DNA of 30,541 nucleotides from Paramacrobiotus metropolitanus (taxonomy: Eukaryota > Tardigrada > Eutardigrada > Parachela > Macrobiotidae). Both the position numbers and the translations under genes were made by a program. Positions 8,658-18,079 of this stretch are shown here, in pieces. The stretch's first letter is position 1. The number at the start of each line of letters is the position of its first letter. The stretch covers positions 1 to 30,541 of the forward strand of contig NW_026570608.1 of NCBI RefSeq assembly GCF_019649055.1. Reading direction: 5' to 3'. The notes beneath the pieces were generated by a model. That model was given only the letters and a program-made list of their open reading frames with translations, did no database searches and was not told the DNA's origin.

Positions 8658-8933
8658 ACCTTCCCTCTGGAGAATATTTCCAAAATCTGCGACAGGATTG
8701 TATCGCCACAGTCCCGTCTAAAACACTTGACCGGCAACCACACCGCACTCTCCAAACCTGCAACGGTGGTGCAAGCACTGATATCGTACACGAGAAAGCC
8801 GTCCATAGCACAAGAATACTATCGCAGCTTATCGTCTGCTAACAGTGCCCATAATGCTCTTATCGATTTCGTTATCCTTGAAGGTACAAATCCGTATTGC
8901 CATAAAGTACATTGGTCCTGTGGAACGCTGTAG
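8658..8933 (+). pseudogene. Unrecognised coding-like fragment
   Basis: An open frame of about 91 codons without an obvious start, lying directly beyond the foldback element. An acceptor-like CTCTGGAG (8671) could open an exon. It reads ISKICDRIVSPQSRL, then YTRKPSIAQEYYRSLSSANS and AHNALIDFVILEG, a composition like a soluble protein. The stretch at 8817-8886 recurs at 12894-12963 as YYRSLSSAAAAHNALIDSVI. The differences between copies fall equally on all three codon positions, so present-day selection on the protein is not shown. Family unknown; a decayed gene or a repeat piece. Confidence 0.2.
8817..8886 (+). repeat. 70-bp repeat, copy 1
   Basis: Matches 12894-12963 without indels, with about nine mismatches. 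Starts TACTATCGCAGCTTATCGTC and ends GTTGAAGGTA in the second copy (CTTGAAGGTA here). Confidence 0.75.
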
Positions 8934-9139
8934 ATTGTGTGTTATATTCGTTCTAAATACTGCCTCGGCAAACAATGTCCACTGTTCTGCGTTATCGGAT
9001 TAGGTGAATAAGTTTTATAATATTTGTCATACATTTGGAGCCGTGGACCGTGTCAACTGCCCATCCAGCTTTGTTCCCTCGGTGACGGGACTGAATCCGG
9101 CGTACGGGCGAAAATAAGACAATCAGCCCACGACTTCGG

Positions 9140-9322
9140 CATGCAACGGGGATTCGACCTCCCCTCCACCAGCAGAAACTTGGAATACGACCCTTACTCA
9201 ACTGCCCGTTACTGCCTTTCCCCGTAAGACTGCGACCTTTCCGCCTCCCGTCACTGGCGCTCCTGTTCAACTTCCGTTTTGTTTTCTGAATCCGTTGAAC
9301 ATTACCTGCCGTCTCAGACGAG
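9140..9322 (-). repeat. Dispersed repeat, copy 1 (inverted relative to copy 2)
   Basis: Read on the minus strand it aligns with 14178-14375 on the plus strand at about 70 percent identity, nearly without gaps, beginning GAGACGGCA and sharing GTTCAACGGATT and GAAAGGTCG. Both copies have a long arginine/glycine-rich open frame, but mismatches over about 59 codons fall 18/14/18 on codon positions 1/2/3. That is the pattern of a neutrally diverging repeat rather than a protein under constraint. Confidence 0.65.
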
Positions 9323-9360
9323 TGAATCTCCCGACGCCTGATTTGGATCTGGAGGGCGCC

Positions 9361-9648
9361 ATGACGACCGTGTTTGACGGCGACAACACCCTCAATTGCC
9401 GCGTGATACTCTACGATCTGCATTCATGGATTGTGGCGAAAACCGAAACCCGACAGAAGCGAGCGTTGTTTTACGAGCCAATCAAAGTGGAGTGTACCCG
9501 GGGACATTTGACAGTGTCCCATGTGGACCCCGGCACATCGGAGTCAACGGGTGTAGCCTTCCGTACCGGTGCCTCCAAGATGTGTATGGTGGCATCCCGA
9601 GAATTTTTGGACTATGTGGCGGGCTTTGCGGGAAATCATGTCAGATAG
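9361..9648 (+). CDS. Hypothetical protein, 95 residues, or a terminal exon
   Basis: ATG at 9361 lies in a fair context (GCGCCATGA), and the frame is also open further upstream to an acceptor-like GTCTCAG (9316). The product starts MTTVFDGDNTLNCRVILYDL and looks beta-rich, with three cysteines and a charged middle (AKTETRQKRALFYEPIKVEC). An AATAAA signal follows at about 9737. The stretch is more GC-rich than its surroundings, which also leaves the opposite strand open, so an open frame alone is weak evidence. No family recognised; it could be the last exon of a secreted protein whose earlier exons I cannot see. Confidence 0.3.
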   Translation: MTTVFDGDNTLNCRVILYDLHSWIVAKTETRQKRALFYEPIKVECTRGHLTVSHVDPGTSESTGVAFRTGASKMCMVASREFLDYVAGFAGNHVR

Positions 9649-9804
9649 TCAATGTTTACAGTATTTCCACTTCTCAATGCGTTTGGAATGCTTTTTTGCG
9701 ATAAAAAACAGCTGCGGAACAAAACGATTCGCTAACAATAAAATAGTTTGTAAAAATAAATTTCCGAAGATAGTTCAGAATGAGCCGCAACGCAGATTTT
9801 TTTA

Positions 9805-11125
9805 ATATTTCAAAAAGAAGTACGTATTTTTTCCTTGGTGTGTGCGAGACTTACGCTAGATTGGTGACTGAAATTTGTGCGAGTATATAAAAAATATCAT
9901 CTACCACCACAGGGCAGTATTTTGTGGTGCATACTGAATGTGCATACGTTTTTTCTATTGTGATACTGTGAAGAATTGTTGGAAGGGGCTGTCGCTTTTT
10001 GCGACTACTGTTCTTGAACGTATGTCTACAACCTCGTGCAGGTTATTATTGAGGGTTGTAGACATTAAGCCGATTCAGCAAATAATCTAACAAATCACTG
10101 TCAACCACTGCTGAAGAAACTGAATGCATGGGTCTCACCGTAACTTGATCTAGAGGATTTCGGTTGTTAGTTGGCTGTGTCACTGTCATTTCAAGCCGGA
10201 CTCCTCCGTTTTCCGCACTATCAGCTTCAGTGTATACCTCGAGCTATGGCGTGCGGACGTTAGGCGTCAGGCGGTATCTTTCATTCTAGACGTCTAGCAT
10301 TCTAAATTCTCATCCTTTATGCCAGAAAATGTTTTCGGAAAACTATCACGATAATTTATTAGAAAAACTGATATGGATTTCCGAAACAATTCTAGGGAAA
10401 AATACAACTATTGGTTTTTCTTGAAAAAATTGGAAATTTTAATTATCGCTACGGATTTTCGAAAAAATTACGAAGGAGGATTCTGATAGGCATGTTGTTC
10501 GTTCGTGCAGGTTTATTGCGCTTTAAAATCGGAGCCGATGTCCTCATAGTTTACACACGATTCAAAACAGTTTAAATGTGCGAGAATGTTATCGAAAAAT
10601 TTGCATTCTTAGTCTGCTGGTGGAATTCGGTTGGTCGATTTCGCTTCCGTGAGTTATATTCCACTCCAAATGTACACGCTGCTTGTTAGTTCGTTATCTC
10701 CTTCTTTTGCAAATACACCAATAAAGAATGCGTCTGGACCGGAGTTTTCCTACCGGTCTTTAGTAGTTTTTCTGCAATACCGTACAGCTGCCCAAGTCAT
10801 CCCAGACGCAAAGTTTAAATTATTGAAAAACGGGGACTCTTTTGTCGCAGGCTTTACGGCATACTATACACTAACGTAATTTATACACAGTACTGTTTAC
10901 GGACTCACTATGGTGGTTTTTCATGCGGGAGGGGTGCACTTGGGGGGATACTCCTGTTAATTTAAGTCATTGCACAGAGAAAAGCTCTAAATAATTTTGA
11001 TTGAACGATTAAAAAAGCACAAAATCAACCTAGAAAATAGCCAATGCAGAGCGTTAAAGTTAATAAGCATCACGTAAAGTGTACTTTACTGAAAGAATGT
11101 TAAATCTGGAACAATCGGCGTTCGT
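9805..11125. other. Intergenic, no supported gene
   Basis: AT-rich. The only structure I see is a near-perfect inverted repeat at 10022-10065. A frame at 10631-10879 has no recognisable motif. Confidence 0.5.
10022..10065. repeat. 12-bp inverted repeat
   Basis: ATGTCTACAACC (10022-10033) pairs exactly with GGTTGTAGACAT (10054-10065) around a 20-nt loop. Confidence 0.6.
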
Positions 11126-12345
11126 TTAAGTATAGTGGTATTCTGTCGTAATTTCGTTGATTACCGTTAGATTCGCTCCGTTAAACTCCGCCACGCTCCA
11201 GGTGTTGCCAACGCGATTTGGGACATAATACCTTGCCCACAGGCTCTTCCCGCGGTACAGTTCGACAACAGAATTCGAATTGGCTAACAACGAGATCTGT
11301 TGTTTCTTGCGGCTATTCCAATCGTATACACTGATACGGTACGTGCCGGGCAGCTGCTTCGTGATGACGGTACTATCGGCAAAAGTTCCAGCGTAGTCAT
11401 TCTGAATCAGCTTATCTTCGCTTGATTTCATTCCCTGACATTCCACACGTGTGCGGTATTGGGTGTCCTGCAGAGGCCCTTCGACCACCAGCTCCATGTA
11501 GGCATATCTCGAATTAAAGAGAATTATCCGAATGTCATCGTTAGACACGTCAGGCATCAGTGAATGCATAGGGGCGGGGCCGACGAGGCTGTAGACGACA
11601 ACCGTGAAGACTTTCGGTATGTATCCTGTCGCGCTAGCTGTTGCCGTGTAATATCCAGACGGTAGGCTCTGGACCCAGTAACCATTTTCCATCGTTGTAG
11701 TTGTCGCGAGAAAAGGCCCTGAGTCATTGTTCAGACCGTAACGAAAAGTAACATTTACAGAAGGGGCGGGAATAGCTACGTTATAGTTGCCAGGACTCAT
11801 ATAAAAAAGCCGTCCGCTGACTGTGGCAGGTCCGGCCCATGTTTCGCTGATCCACAACAAGGGTTCCATTATGACTGTGCTGTTCAGTCGGAGATTACGA
11901 TGAAAGTTTGCTAGGACAATTGGTGAGAAGCCGGCCATCTCGAAGGTTATGGTGTGGATCGTCTCCACCGGTATAGACAAATTAAATTCTCCGAAAGCGT
12001 TTGTCATTGCTGTTTGACTATCAACCAACAGATCGTTGGCATCTCTCAGCGCAGCGTGAACCGTCGCATGATTGATGGATCGCCCGGCATCGAAGTCTCT
12101 GGATAGCCAAACGGCTGTTATCCTTTGCTCTGCAAGAGATCAACTAATTAGTTCTCGAGAACAAAGCCGACAACCACAAGCAGCACGCTCAAGGTAAATT
12201 GCATGCTGCTTAAACAAGCAAATAGGTGACTAGGTTTTGTACCTATCCAACAGTTGCCAACTACTGAATGAATATTCGAGTTACCTTTTGCAGCGACCAC
12301 GGCTAACGATAATGCGAACGTAAGCATTAAGGTAAAGGCGGACAT
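11126..12345 (-). CDS. Secreted protein with carboxypeptidase-regulatory-like repeats and a YfaP/DUF2135-like domain
   Basis: Two exons, 12345-12285 and 12129-11126, joined by a 155-nt GT-AG intron that splits a GAG codon; 354 residues. Exon 1 is a signal peptide (MSAFTLMLTFALSLAVVAA). Residues 24-95 fit a carboxypeptidase-regulatory-like beta-sandwich (ITAVWLSRD ... TNAFGEFNLSIP ... ITFEMAGFSPI). A second copy follows at about 122-196 (ATVSGRLF ... MENGYWVQSLPSGYYTATA ... ATGYIP). Residues 218-346 resemble the YfaP/DUF2135 domain: IRIILFNSR, LPGTYRISVYDW (280-291), SVVELYRG, and GNTWSVAEFNGANLTVIN. The usual acidic DLD-type motif after the first strand reads YAYMELVV, so a metal-type site looks lost. 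These domains are extracellular adhesive or scaffold folds. Function unknown; the first two domain calls are firmer than the third. Confidence 0.75.
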
Positions 12346-12661
12346 TTTGTGAAACTACTCGTATAACAGAATTATCCGGCGTTGCACTATGGTCACTTTC
12401 GGTTGCAGCATTGGTTGTTATGATTGTTTGCGCATCTCGCGCTGCCGCTGCGCTTATATTTTAAGCTATTGGGATTCATTTTTATATCACAGTAAGATTA
12501 TTTTATCTGAAGTAATATCGCTGGAATCGTTTGAAGTACTTTGTAGCATGAATCATGGCATGCATCGAGAGTAAGAATGTGAAACGTCATAAAGTAAGAT
12601 CGTTGTAAGTCCGCTGAATGGTATTTATTTCGGTGCTCATCACTGTATACGGTAGACACTC

Positions 12662-12864
12662 AGGACATCCAGAATTCCGAGTCAGCACTTCCAGAGTGCC
12701 GAGTCAGCACTGCCTTTGAGTGATTGGAAGTTTCTATCACTTTATACCGCGTGATAAAGAGACAGACTCTTTTATTCGCTCAGGGACACTGCTGACTCGG
12801 CACTCTGGAAATGCTGACACAGCACCCAAGATGTGGTGACTCGGCACTCTGGGCCGGATGTCCT
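12662..12864. mobile_element. Inverted-repeat element built on a GCCGAGTCA motif
   Basis: Ends AGGACATCC (12662) and GGATGTCCT (12864) are inverse copies. Inside, CCAGAGTGCCGAGTCAGCA on the left recurs inverted as TGCTGACTCGGCACTCTGG on the right, and the right arm holds a second copy of TGACTCGGCACTCTGG. The centre is AT-rich (TATCACTTTATACCGCGTGATA). A non-autonomous foldback or MITE-like element without coding sequence. Confidence 0.65.
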
Positions 12865-12893
12865 ACGAGAGAAAGTTAGCATACCACTGGGGG

Positions 12894-12963
12894 TACTATC
12901 GCAGCTTATCGTCCGCTGCCGCTGCGCATAATGCACTTATCGATTCCGTTATCGTTGAAGGTA
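12894..12963 (+). repeat. 70-bp repeat, copy 2
   Basis: Counterpart of 8817-8886, about 87 percent identical, directly downstream of the inverted-repeat element. Confidence 0.75.
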
Positions 12964-14177
12964 AAGAAAGACAGCTCTAAATCCAAGCTTGAAGAGACAC
13001 TTGGCTGCTATTAAAGCGGACTGTGAGCCACCGAGGTTAATCTCGCAATATGCTTATAGCACGAACGAAAATCGTAGTAATTTTCTTTCTCATTTTTTCC
13101 TTTCCTTCTTGTCGCTTAAAACTACTTTAATATGTTCTTGATGATTCAACATTGATCGAATTCTAAGAACGAAGAAAGGGACACTCAGAAGTGATTTAAA
13201 AATTAAACGCCCCATTTTCACACTTGTAAAAAATTTTCGACGAGGAATTCTTATTGCCAGTTTTCTTAACATCTGAAATTTGACATAAATCATCGTAATC
13301 GATGAGGCGCAGATACAACTTTTGTATTTTGACGGGAAAAACAAAATGCCGTGTTGCCAGTTTTAAGTATCGTAAAAACAAAAAATCGAAATTTAGTATA
13401 GAACGAAAAACGAATGATGTATGCTTTCCGGAATTATTTATCGGTATAAGAATGTTGTGCATTTGGTCCGTCTCAGTGTTAGAAGCACCGCAGATGTCGA
13501 TACAAGAACGTCGCTTAAACAACTTTCCAGAAAAGACAATCTGGATCTGTAGCATGGGAAGGAACCCAGGCGAAGCAATCCAGATGTCTGTTTTCCAGTT
13601 CACGCGGCTAACAAGAGGAACCAGTGGCTCGAATCTCCAGAAGCCAGATATTTTTTGTAGGCCATACAATCTAAGAGTTTACCAAACATGGCACCGATAG
13701 ATTACGGATTGACGGCGGTTTTTTAGAAAATTCTAAGTGGTTGGTATCGGTCTGTGTTTTGTGATTTGTTATAGTGTTGCGCACTTACCCTTGTCGGTTT
13801 TGCAGAATCCCGCTGCTTTCTGGATGGATTTCTGTTTTTTAGAATTAATTTGTGATGATAGATCAAACTAAGGGCTTTCATACATAACGTTTCTAAAAAT
13901 TAAATATGCACGGAGATGATTGCAGTAAGTACTAAGTTCATAAAGAAACTGAAAGCTTTTTGCGAAATTATCCTCTGTATATTTACAATGGATACTGCCT
14001 CGGTAAAAAATGAGCGTTATCGCGTTAGATGGGCAAAGTCTGTAATATTTGTCAGAAAATTTATAGGCCACTATCTTGCTGTTCGTTAACTTGCTGAGGT
14101 TTTTTTGCTGACTGACAAAAAGATTACCTGACCTTTTCTTCAACGAATGGTTGGATTTTTAACAGAATTTTGTTTGA
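12964..14177. other. No supported gene
   Basis: Two opposed frames of about 130 and 157 codons overlap at 13196-13700. Neither has a recognisable motif and the base composition does not choose between them. A short piece at about 13994-14060 (TACTGCCTCGG ... TAATATTTGTCA) resembles 8958-9030. Confidence 0.4.
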
Positions 14178-14375
14178 AACGTCCGAGACGGCACGTTATG
14201 TTCAACGGATTAAAAAGGCAGAATGGACGGTCGACTGGAACGGCAGTGATGGTCGGCAGAAAGGTCGTTATACCCGCGGGAACGGCCGTAGGAGGCGGTC
14301 GAGTGAAGGTCGCGTTCCCAGTCGCTACTATTTGAGTGGGGGTCGAATTTTGGGTGCCCCTTTGAGCCGAAATGG
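14178..14375 (+). repeat. Dispersed repeat, copy 2
   Basis: Counterpart, in opposite orientation, of 9140-9322. See that entry for the codon-position count that argues against a protein-coding role. Confidence 0.65.
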
Positions 14376-14974
14376 CAGTGAATGCAATCCAAGACAGTTA
14401 CGAATGTTTTTAAAAAATGCCATCGTTAATCGATCGAAACGAAGCGAAGACCTTCTATGTTGAGGAAAACGGGACTTTTGGCTATCCCTTGGTTCCGCAC
14501 TAAGAAGGACTAACTGTTAAGTCTTATTACCTGCTAAGGTAAGGGTTTTATACTTACTATGATATCATGCTGCTGACCGCTATGACGTCACCTTAGAAGT
14601 TTCCGTATCGGCCCCATACAGCAGTGCTGTATCGATAGTTTACATCACATGAACGGCACAAGAACGGCATCTGTTTCTAAAATTCCATAATTGTGGTAAT
14701 AGCAACCTGTCTTTCCGTCGTTGCAATGACATTTAAATAACCGAGCTGTTTGGGCTCTTGGTCCGCGAATCACGGTATATGCGTGTGCTATCGGTATCTT
14801 TGCCGTCAAAGGTGGGCGTATATCCTGTGAGAACAGCTGAATTTCTGTCCATTGCGTAGACAGCGCATAACCTTCGATATAGTGATAAGTACTGTAAATC
14901 CCGTGAATGTGCGTAAAAAGCACGAGTAACCGACAATAATGGCCTGCGGCAGCAATCCCCATGGGCACTTTGTC
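14376..14974. other. No supported gene
   Basis: A minus-strand frame (14645-14963) could encode about 107 residues ending in a cysteine-containing segment (FKCHCNDGKTGCYYHNYG), but no family or splice evidence supports it and its upstream extension runs into a repeat. Confidence 0.35.
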
Positions 14975-15095
14975 CGGCAGGGGATAAAAGGTGGCAGTGG
15001 CACCTGCCACTGGCAACTGCCACCGGCAGTGGCATTTGCCACAATGCGTTCTGGCAAGCGATAAAACGTGGCAACTGTTAAAAATTCAGAATCAG
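14975..15095 (+). mobile_element. Palindromic ATAAAA/GGCAGTGGCA element, copy 1
   Basis: One of four copies in this window. The order is TGGCAGGGGATAAAAGGTGGCA-type sequence, a hairpin of GGCAACTGCCAC and its inverse around a short loop, then a second ATAAAA block (CTGGCAAGCGATAAAACG). The two ATAAAA blocks are direct, not inverted, repeats. Copies 1 and 2 also share a downstream TTAAAAATTCAGAA. Confidence 0.75.
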
Positions 15096-15597
15096 CTTGA
15101 GACAGTTTTGCCATTCAACGATAAGTTCTTGGGAGAGCATTTTCGTGTTTTCACACATCGACTCTATAAAAACTTGTCTATGGACGCACACTCCAGCTGA
15201 GTCTTGTGTCCGCGCCTTCCAATACAGTATTAAATGAGTGCTGCAACGGTGTTTTGCAAACGCAACTGTCACAGAATACACTCAAAATCAGTGCCGCTCA
15301 CGATCGAAGCGCGGTAATGCGACGCGACGGTAAACGTTCCATTCGTGCATTCAGCTAAGAGCAGGCGACCTCCAGAAATCGTTTGACTTTGGATAACACA
15401 TTATACTCACTGAAAAGCTAAGCTACAGGCGCGCGGCTGTAGGGCTGAGTTTGACTCTGACTAATAAAAGTCAGAGACGGACTATCAAAATAACCTAAAA
15501 ACCCTAATAATTCTAAGGATCGCAAAAAGCGCAAGAAACCTTAAAAAACAATAAAAAGTCTAAAAAGGCTTAAAAAATGTTTTTTCTGTGCTATTCA
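15096..15597. other. No supported gene; A-rich tract
   Basis: 15480-15590 is an A-rich run with CCTAA and CTTAAAAA motifs, like the core of foldback element A, lying just outside the third foldback copy. It may be part of a nested or broken element. Nothing coding is seen. Confidence 0.4.
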
Positions 15598-15862
15598 GAC
15601 GGCATCTTGCCATTTCGGCCGCATGACTTTTCGGCCGCATGACACTTCTGCTGCACGACACCTCGGCTGCCTGATATTTTTTATGTTTTTCTTAGGCTTC
15701 TTAGGTTTTCGCAGGTTACTTAGGTTTTTTGGTTTTCTTAGGTCGTTTTAGATTTTTTTGTTTTTCTTTGGATTCATATGTTTTCTTACGCCCGAGTTAA
15801 ACGGGCGGCCGAATTGTCAGGCGGCCGAAGTGTCGGGCGGCCGAAGTGTCAGGGAGTCCGTC
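15598..15862. mobile_element. Foldback (FB-like) element C, shorter copy
   Basis: The left arm (15598-15672) holds TTTCGGCCGCATGAC units and the right arm (15803-15862) the inverse CGGCCGAAGTGTC units, around a core with TTCTTAGGTT repeats. The outer ends match imperfectly as an inverted repeat (GACGGCATC against GACGGACTC). TCAGAC occurs on both sides, so the target duplication is decayed or only partly recognisable. The arms use the same motif as element B. Confidence 0.55.
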
Positions 15863-16090
15863 AGACTCCAATGCCACGGCGGACGCAGTGCAAGCCGAAC
15901 TGCTAGCGCCTTTGTCCATTGATGGATGGGGCGGATGTGACGGTGGCCGCATTGATGCGCCAAACGCCGGGTTAAAGTCCTCCAAGGCTTCAATTACGCC
16001 CAACAGACTGTAAGACAACGAAAAGCTAGAAAAAGCCTGTGCGGTTGACTCTGGCAAGCAAGGAGCGCGTCTGGTTATAATTTTTTTTGT
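15863..16090 (-). pseudogene. Possible gene fragment cut by foldback element C
   Basis: A GC-rich minus-strand frame reads STAQAFSSFSLSYSLLGVIE, continues ALEDFNPAFGASMRPP and ends in a low-complexity SHPPHPSMDKGASSSA stretch. It runs straight into the arm of element C, as if an exon had been interrupted there. There are no domain motifs and no splice partner, so this is weak. Confidence 0.15.
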
Positions 16091-16309
16091 ATTTGCGCTA
16101 TAAATACTACAGATGTACTCGGTGTGCAATCTTTTTTTTGTTCTGTTTGTTTTCGTTTTTTATCTTTTTTGGACAAATCTTGAGCGAACACTACTCTAGG
16201 TTCGGTATCCCTTGTACAAAGTCGCACTTAGAATGTTTTTTATAATTAGGGTTAACCATACTTGACGTGGACCATGCACACGCACGCTTTCACGAGTTCC
16301 TTCAGTATT

Positions 16310-16430
16310 TTGATTTCTGAATTTTTAACTGTTGCCACGTTTTATCGCTTGCCAGAACGCGTAGAGGCAACAGCCACTGCCGGTGGCAGTTGCCAGTGGC
16401 AGGTGCCACTGCCACCTTTTATCCCCTGCC
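16310..16430 (-). mobile_element. Palindromic ATAAAA/GGCAGTGGCA element, copy 2
   Basis: Inverse orientation relative to copy 1, with the same hairpin and the same TTCTGAATTTTTAACTG flank as the inverse of copy 1's end. Confidence 0.75.
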
Positions 16431-18079
16431 ACTTTGTCCTGTATCCCTTCCGCCGCCAGAGGCGGGATAGAACTGCATTTCTACAAAATTATCCAACGGT
16501 TTTGTATCCCAGTGGCAGTGCTCATGGACCTCAGGTTTGGCGATTTTGTTCAGTACGGTTTAGCCAAACACTTACAGCTCGAATTGAAAAGGAATTCATT
16601 AAATTGGAAAAGCCGCGCGCATTTACGGAACATATATGCGGATATGTTTACAAGACGGGCGTAGAAGTGGTGATGATTTTCACAGTTCTGGTGATAAGGA
16701 AGATATAGGTCAACAAGTAGTTAAAATTACATGGGCATTTGCTGTCTGAAATGCGAAAAGTAAAATGGGATTCAACCCGTGAATTTTGCCCGTGCAGTGC
16801 AGGTGTATCCACTGCGCATTTTTCCGGTAAACTTACTTACTCAGTGGTCTAACTTGTGACCGTCACTAAAGTACGTATTAAGTAGTACTGAACGGTAAAT
16901 CGCTACTTGTTTCTTTTGTTGTTTCTGTATCGCAGCTCGTTAGAATCGTAACTAAACTCAAGAAAGCAGGAATCGTATCTCGAAGAGAAAAAGGAACCAG
17001 AAGTTGTTAGGATGAACTAAAACGAAGAACGCGAGAAACAGAGACAGTACAGAATACAGATATATGTATATTTCATGTAAGTACAACGGTCGCACATCAA
17101 ACTTGACCCTACCCGAAATTTGTAGTGACAGACTGACATCGGGCTTGTGGCCTTCTCCAGTAGCTACAACTGTAAGTTGCCTTAAATTATTTTGTACAGC
17201 AATCAGCATTGATAAAAATCGTCAACAATAAATGCCGCGGTGCGGCCGACGCACTATGAAGGCTGTTCAGTGGACAGTGTGTTATAATTACAGCCCTGCT
17301 CCGCCACACGCGGGCAGTAACAAAATCTCCTTAACTCTTATATTTTAAATTTATTTTGTGCAACTGCCCGCATGTGGTGGAGCAGGACTGTTTAATACTT
17401 TCATACTGGTACAAGACGTACGAATGCAGTTTCAGATGGGTTACTTGCGCGAGGCATTTTGCCAAGGGTTAATTAAGGCATTACTGTCATTCTTCAAAGA
17501 ATGTGAATTTTGCTTCAGCATTGTGAGCAGAGTCAATTGATACTGTAACTTGCAGTTCTCGCACGTCCTGGTGATCTTTGCAGCCTACGCCGTCAGCGGA
17601 AGACATCATGGTTGTCAACTTAGTATAAGTGTACCACATGTAAAAATGCTGACGTACACAAACCTCGAAACAGCATTATATTACAACAAACGCAGTTGAG
17701 CTAAGAGCTTTCTGTGTACTCATCATATAAATCGAGACACCATATAGTTTGCTGTAGGAGAGCTGACGGCATCCGAGGAGCGCTTTAATAAGCTGCTGCA
17801 GACCGAGCTATCAAAAATTGCAAATGCTTGTCAACGGCATCATATTCCTTTTTCCCAACACGTCGTTTGTTGGATAGAAAAAGACTTTACATAAAGTATT
17901 CCCAAAATTGCGTTGTAATCCGACCTTGAATGCTGTAAATGGCTTTCTACAAAACTGCAGATCAGCGACGGTTATTCAGTTATCGCATTTGGAAAGGGAG
18001 CAGCGCCAAGCTCTAGTTATTTTTGTGACCTTTTGCTAGTAATTTTCGAAAGATTTATTGGGTGTTTTCTCCCTTCACT
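16431..18079. other. Intergenic, no supported gene apart from one hairpin element
   Basis: Short frames only. The single clear structure is the inverted-repeat element at 17290-17391. Confidence 0.5.
17290..17391. mobile_element. 102-bp hairpin MITE
   Basis: ACAGCCCTGCTCCGCCACAC at 17290 continues to GCGGGCAGT (17318); its inverse copy is at 17363-17391 with three mismatches in 29 bp, around a 44-bp AT-rich centre. A small foldback MITE. Confidence 0.7.

Noticed and set aside
9130-9165. tRNA T-arm-like sequence (GGTCGAATCCCC on the minus strand)
   Set aside because: No acceptor stem, anticodon arm or A box can be placed around it, and the motif is not kept in the second repeat copy.
8992-9423. 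Arginine/glycine-rich 143-codon frame with a paralogue at 14170-14463
   Set aside because: Mismatches between the copies over about 59 codons are spread 18/14/18 over codon positions, so there is no sign of protein-level constraint.
13196-13700. 157-codon minus and 132-codon plus frames
   Set aside because: They are opposed and overlapping, neither shows motifs, and composition does not favour one.
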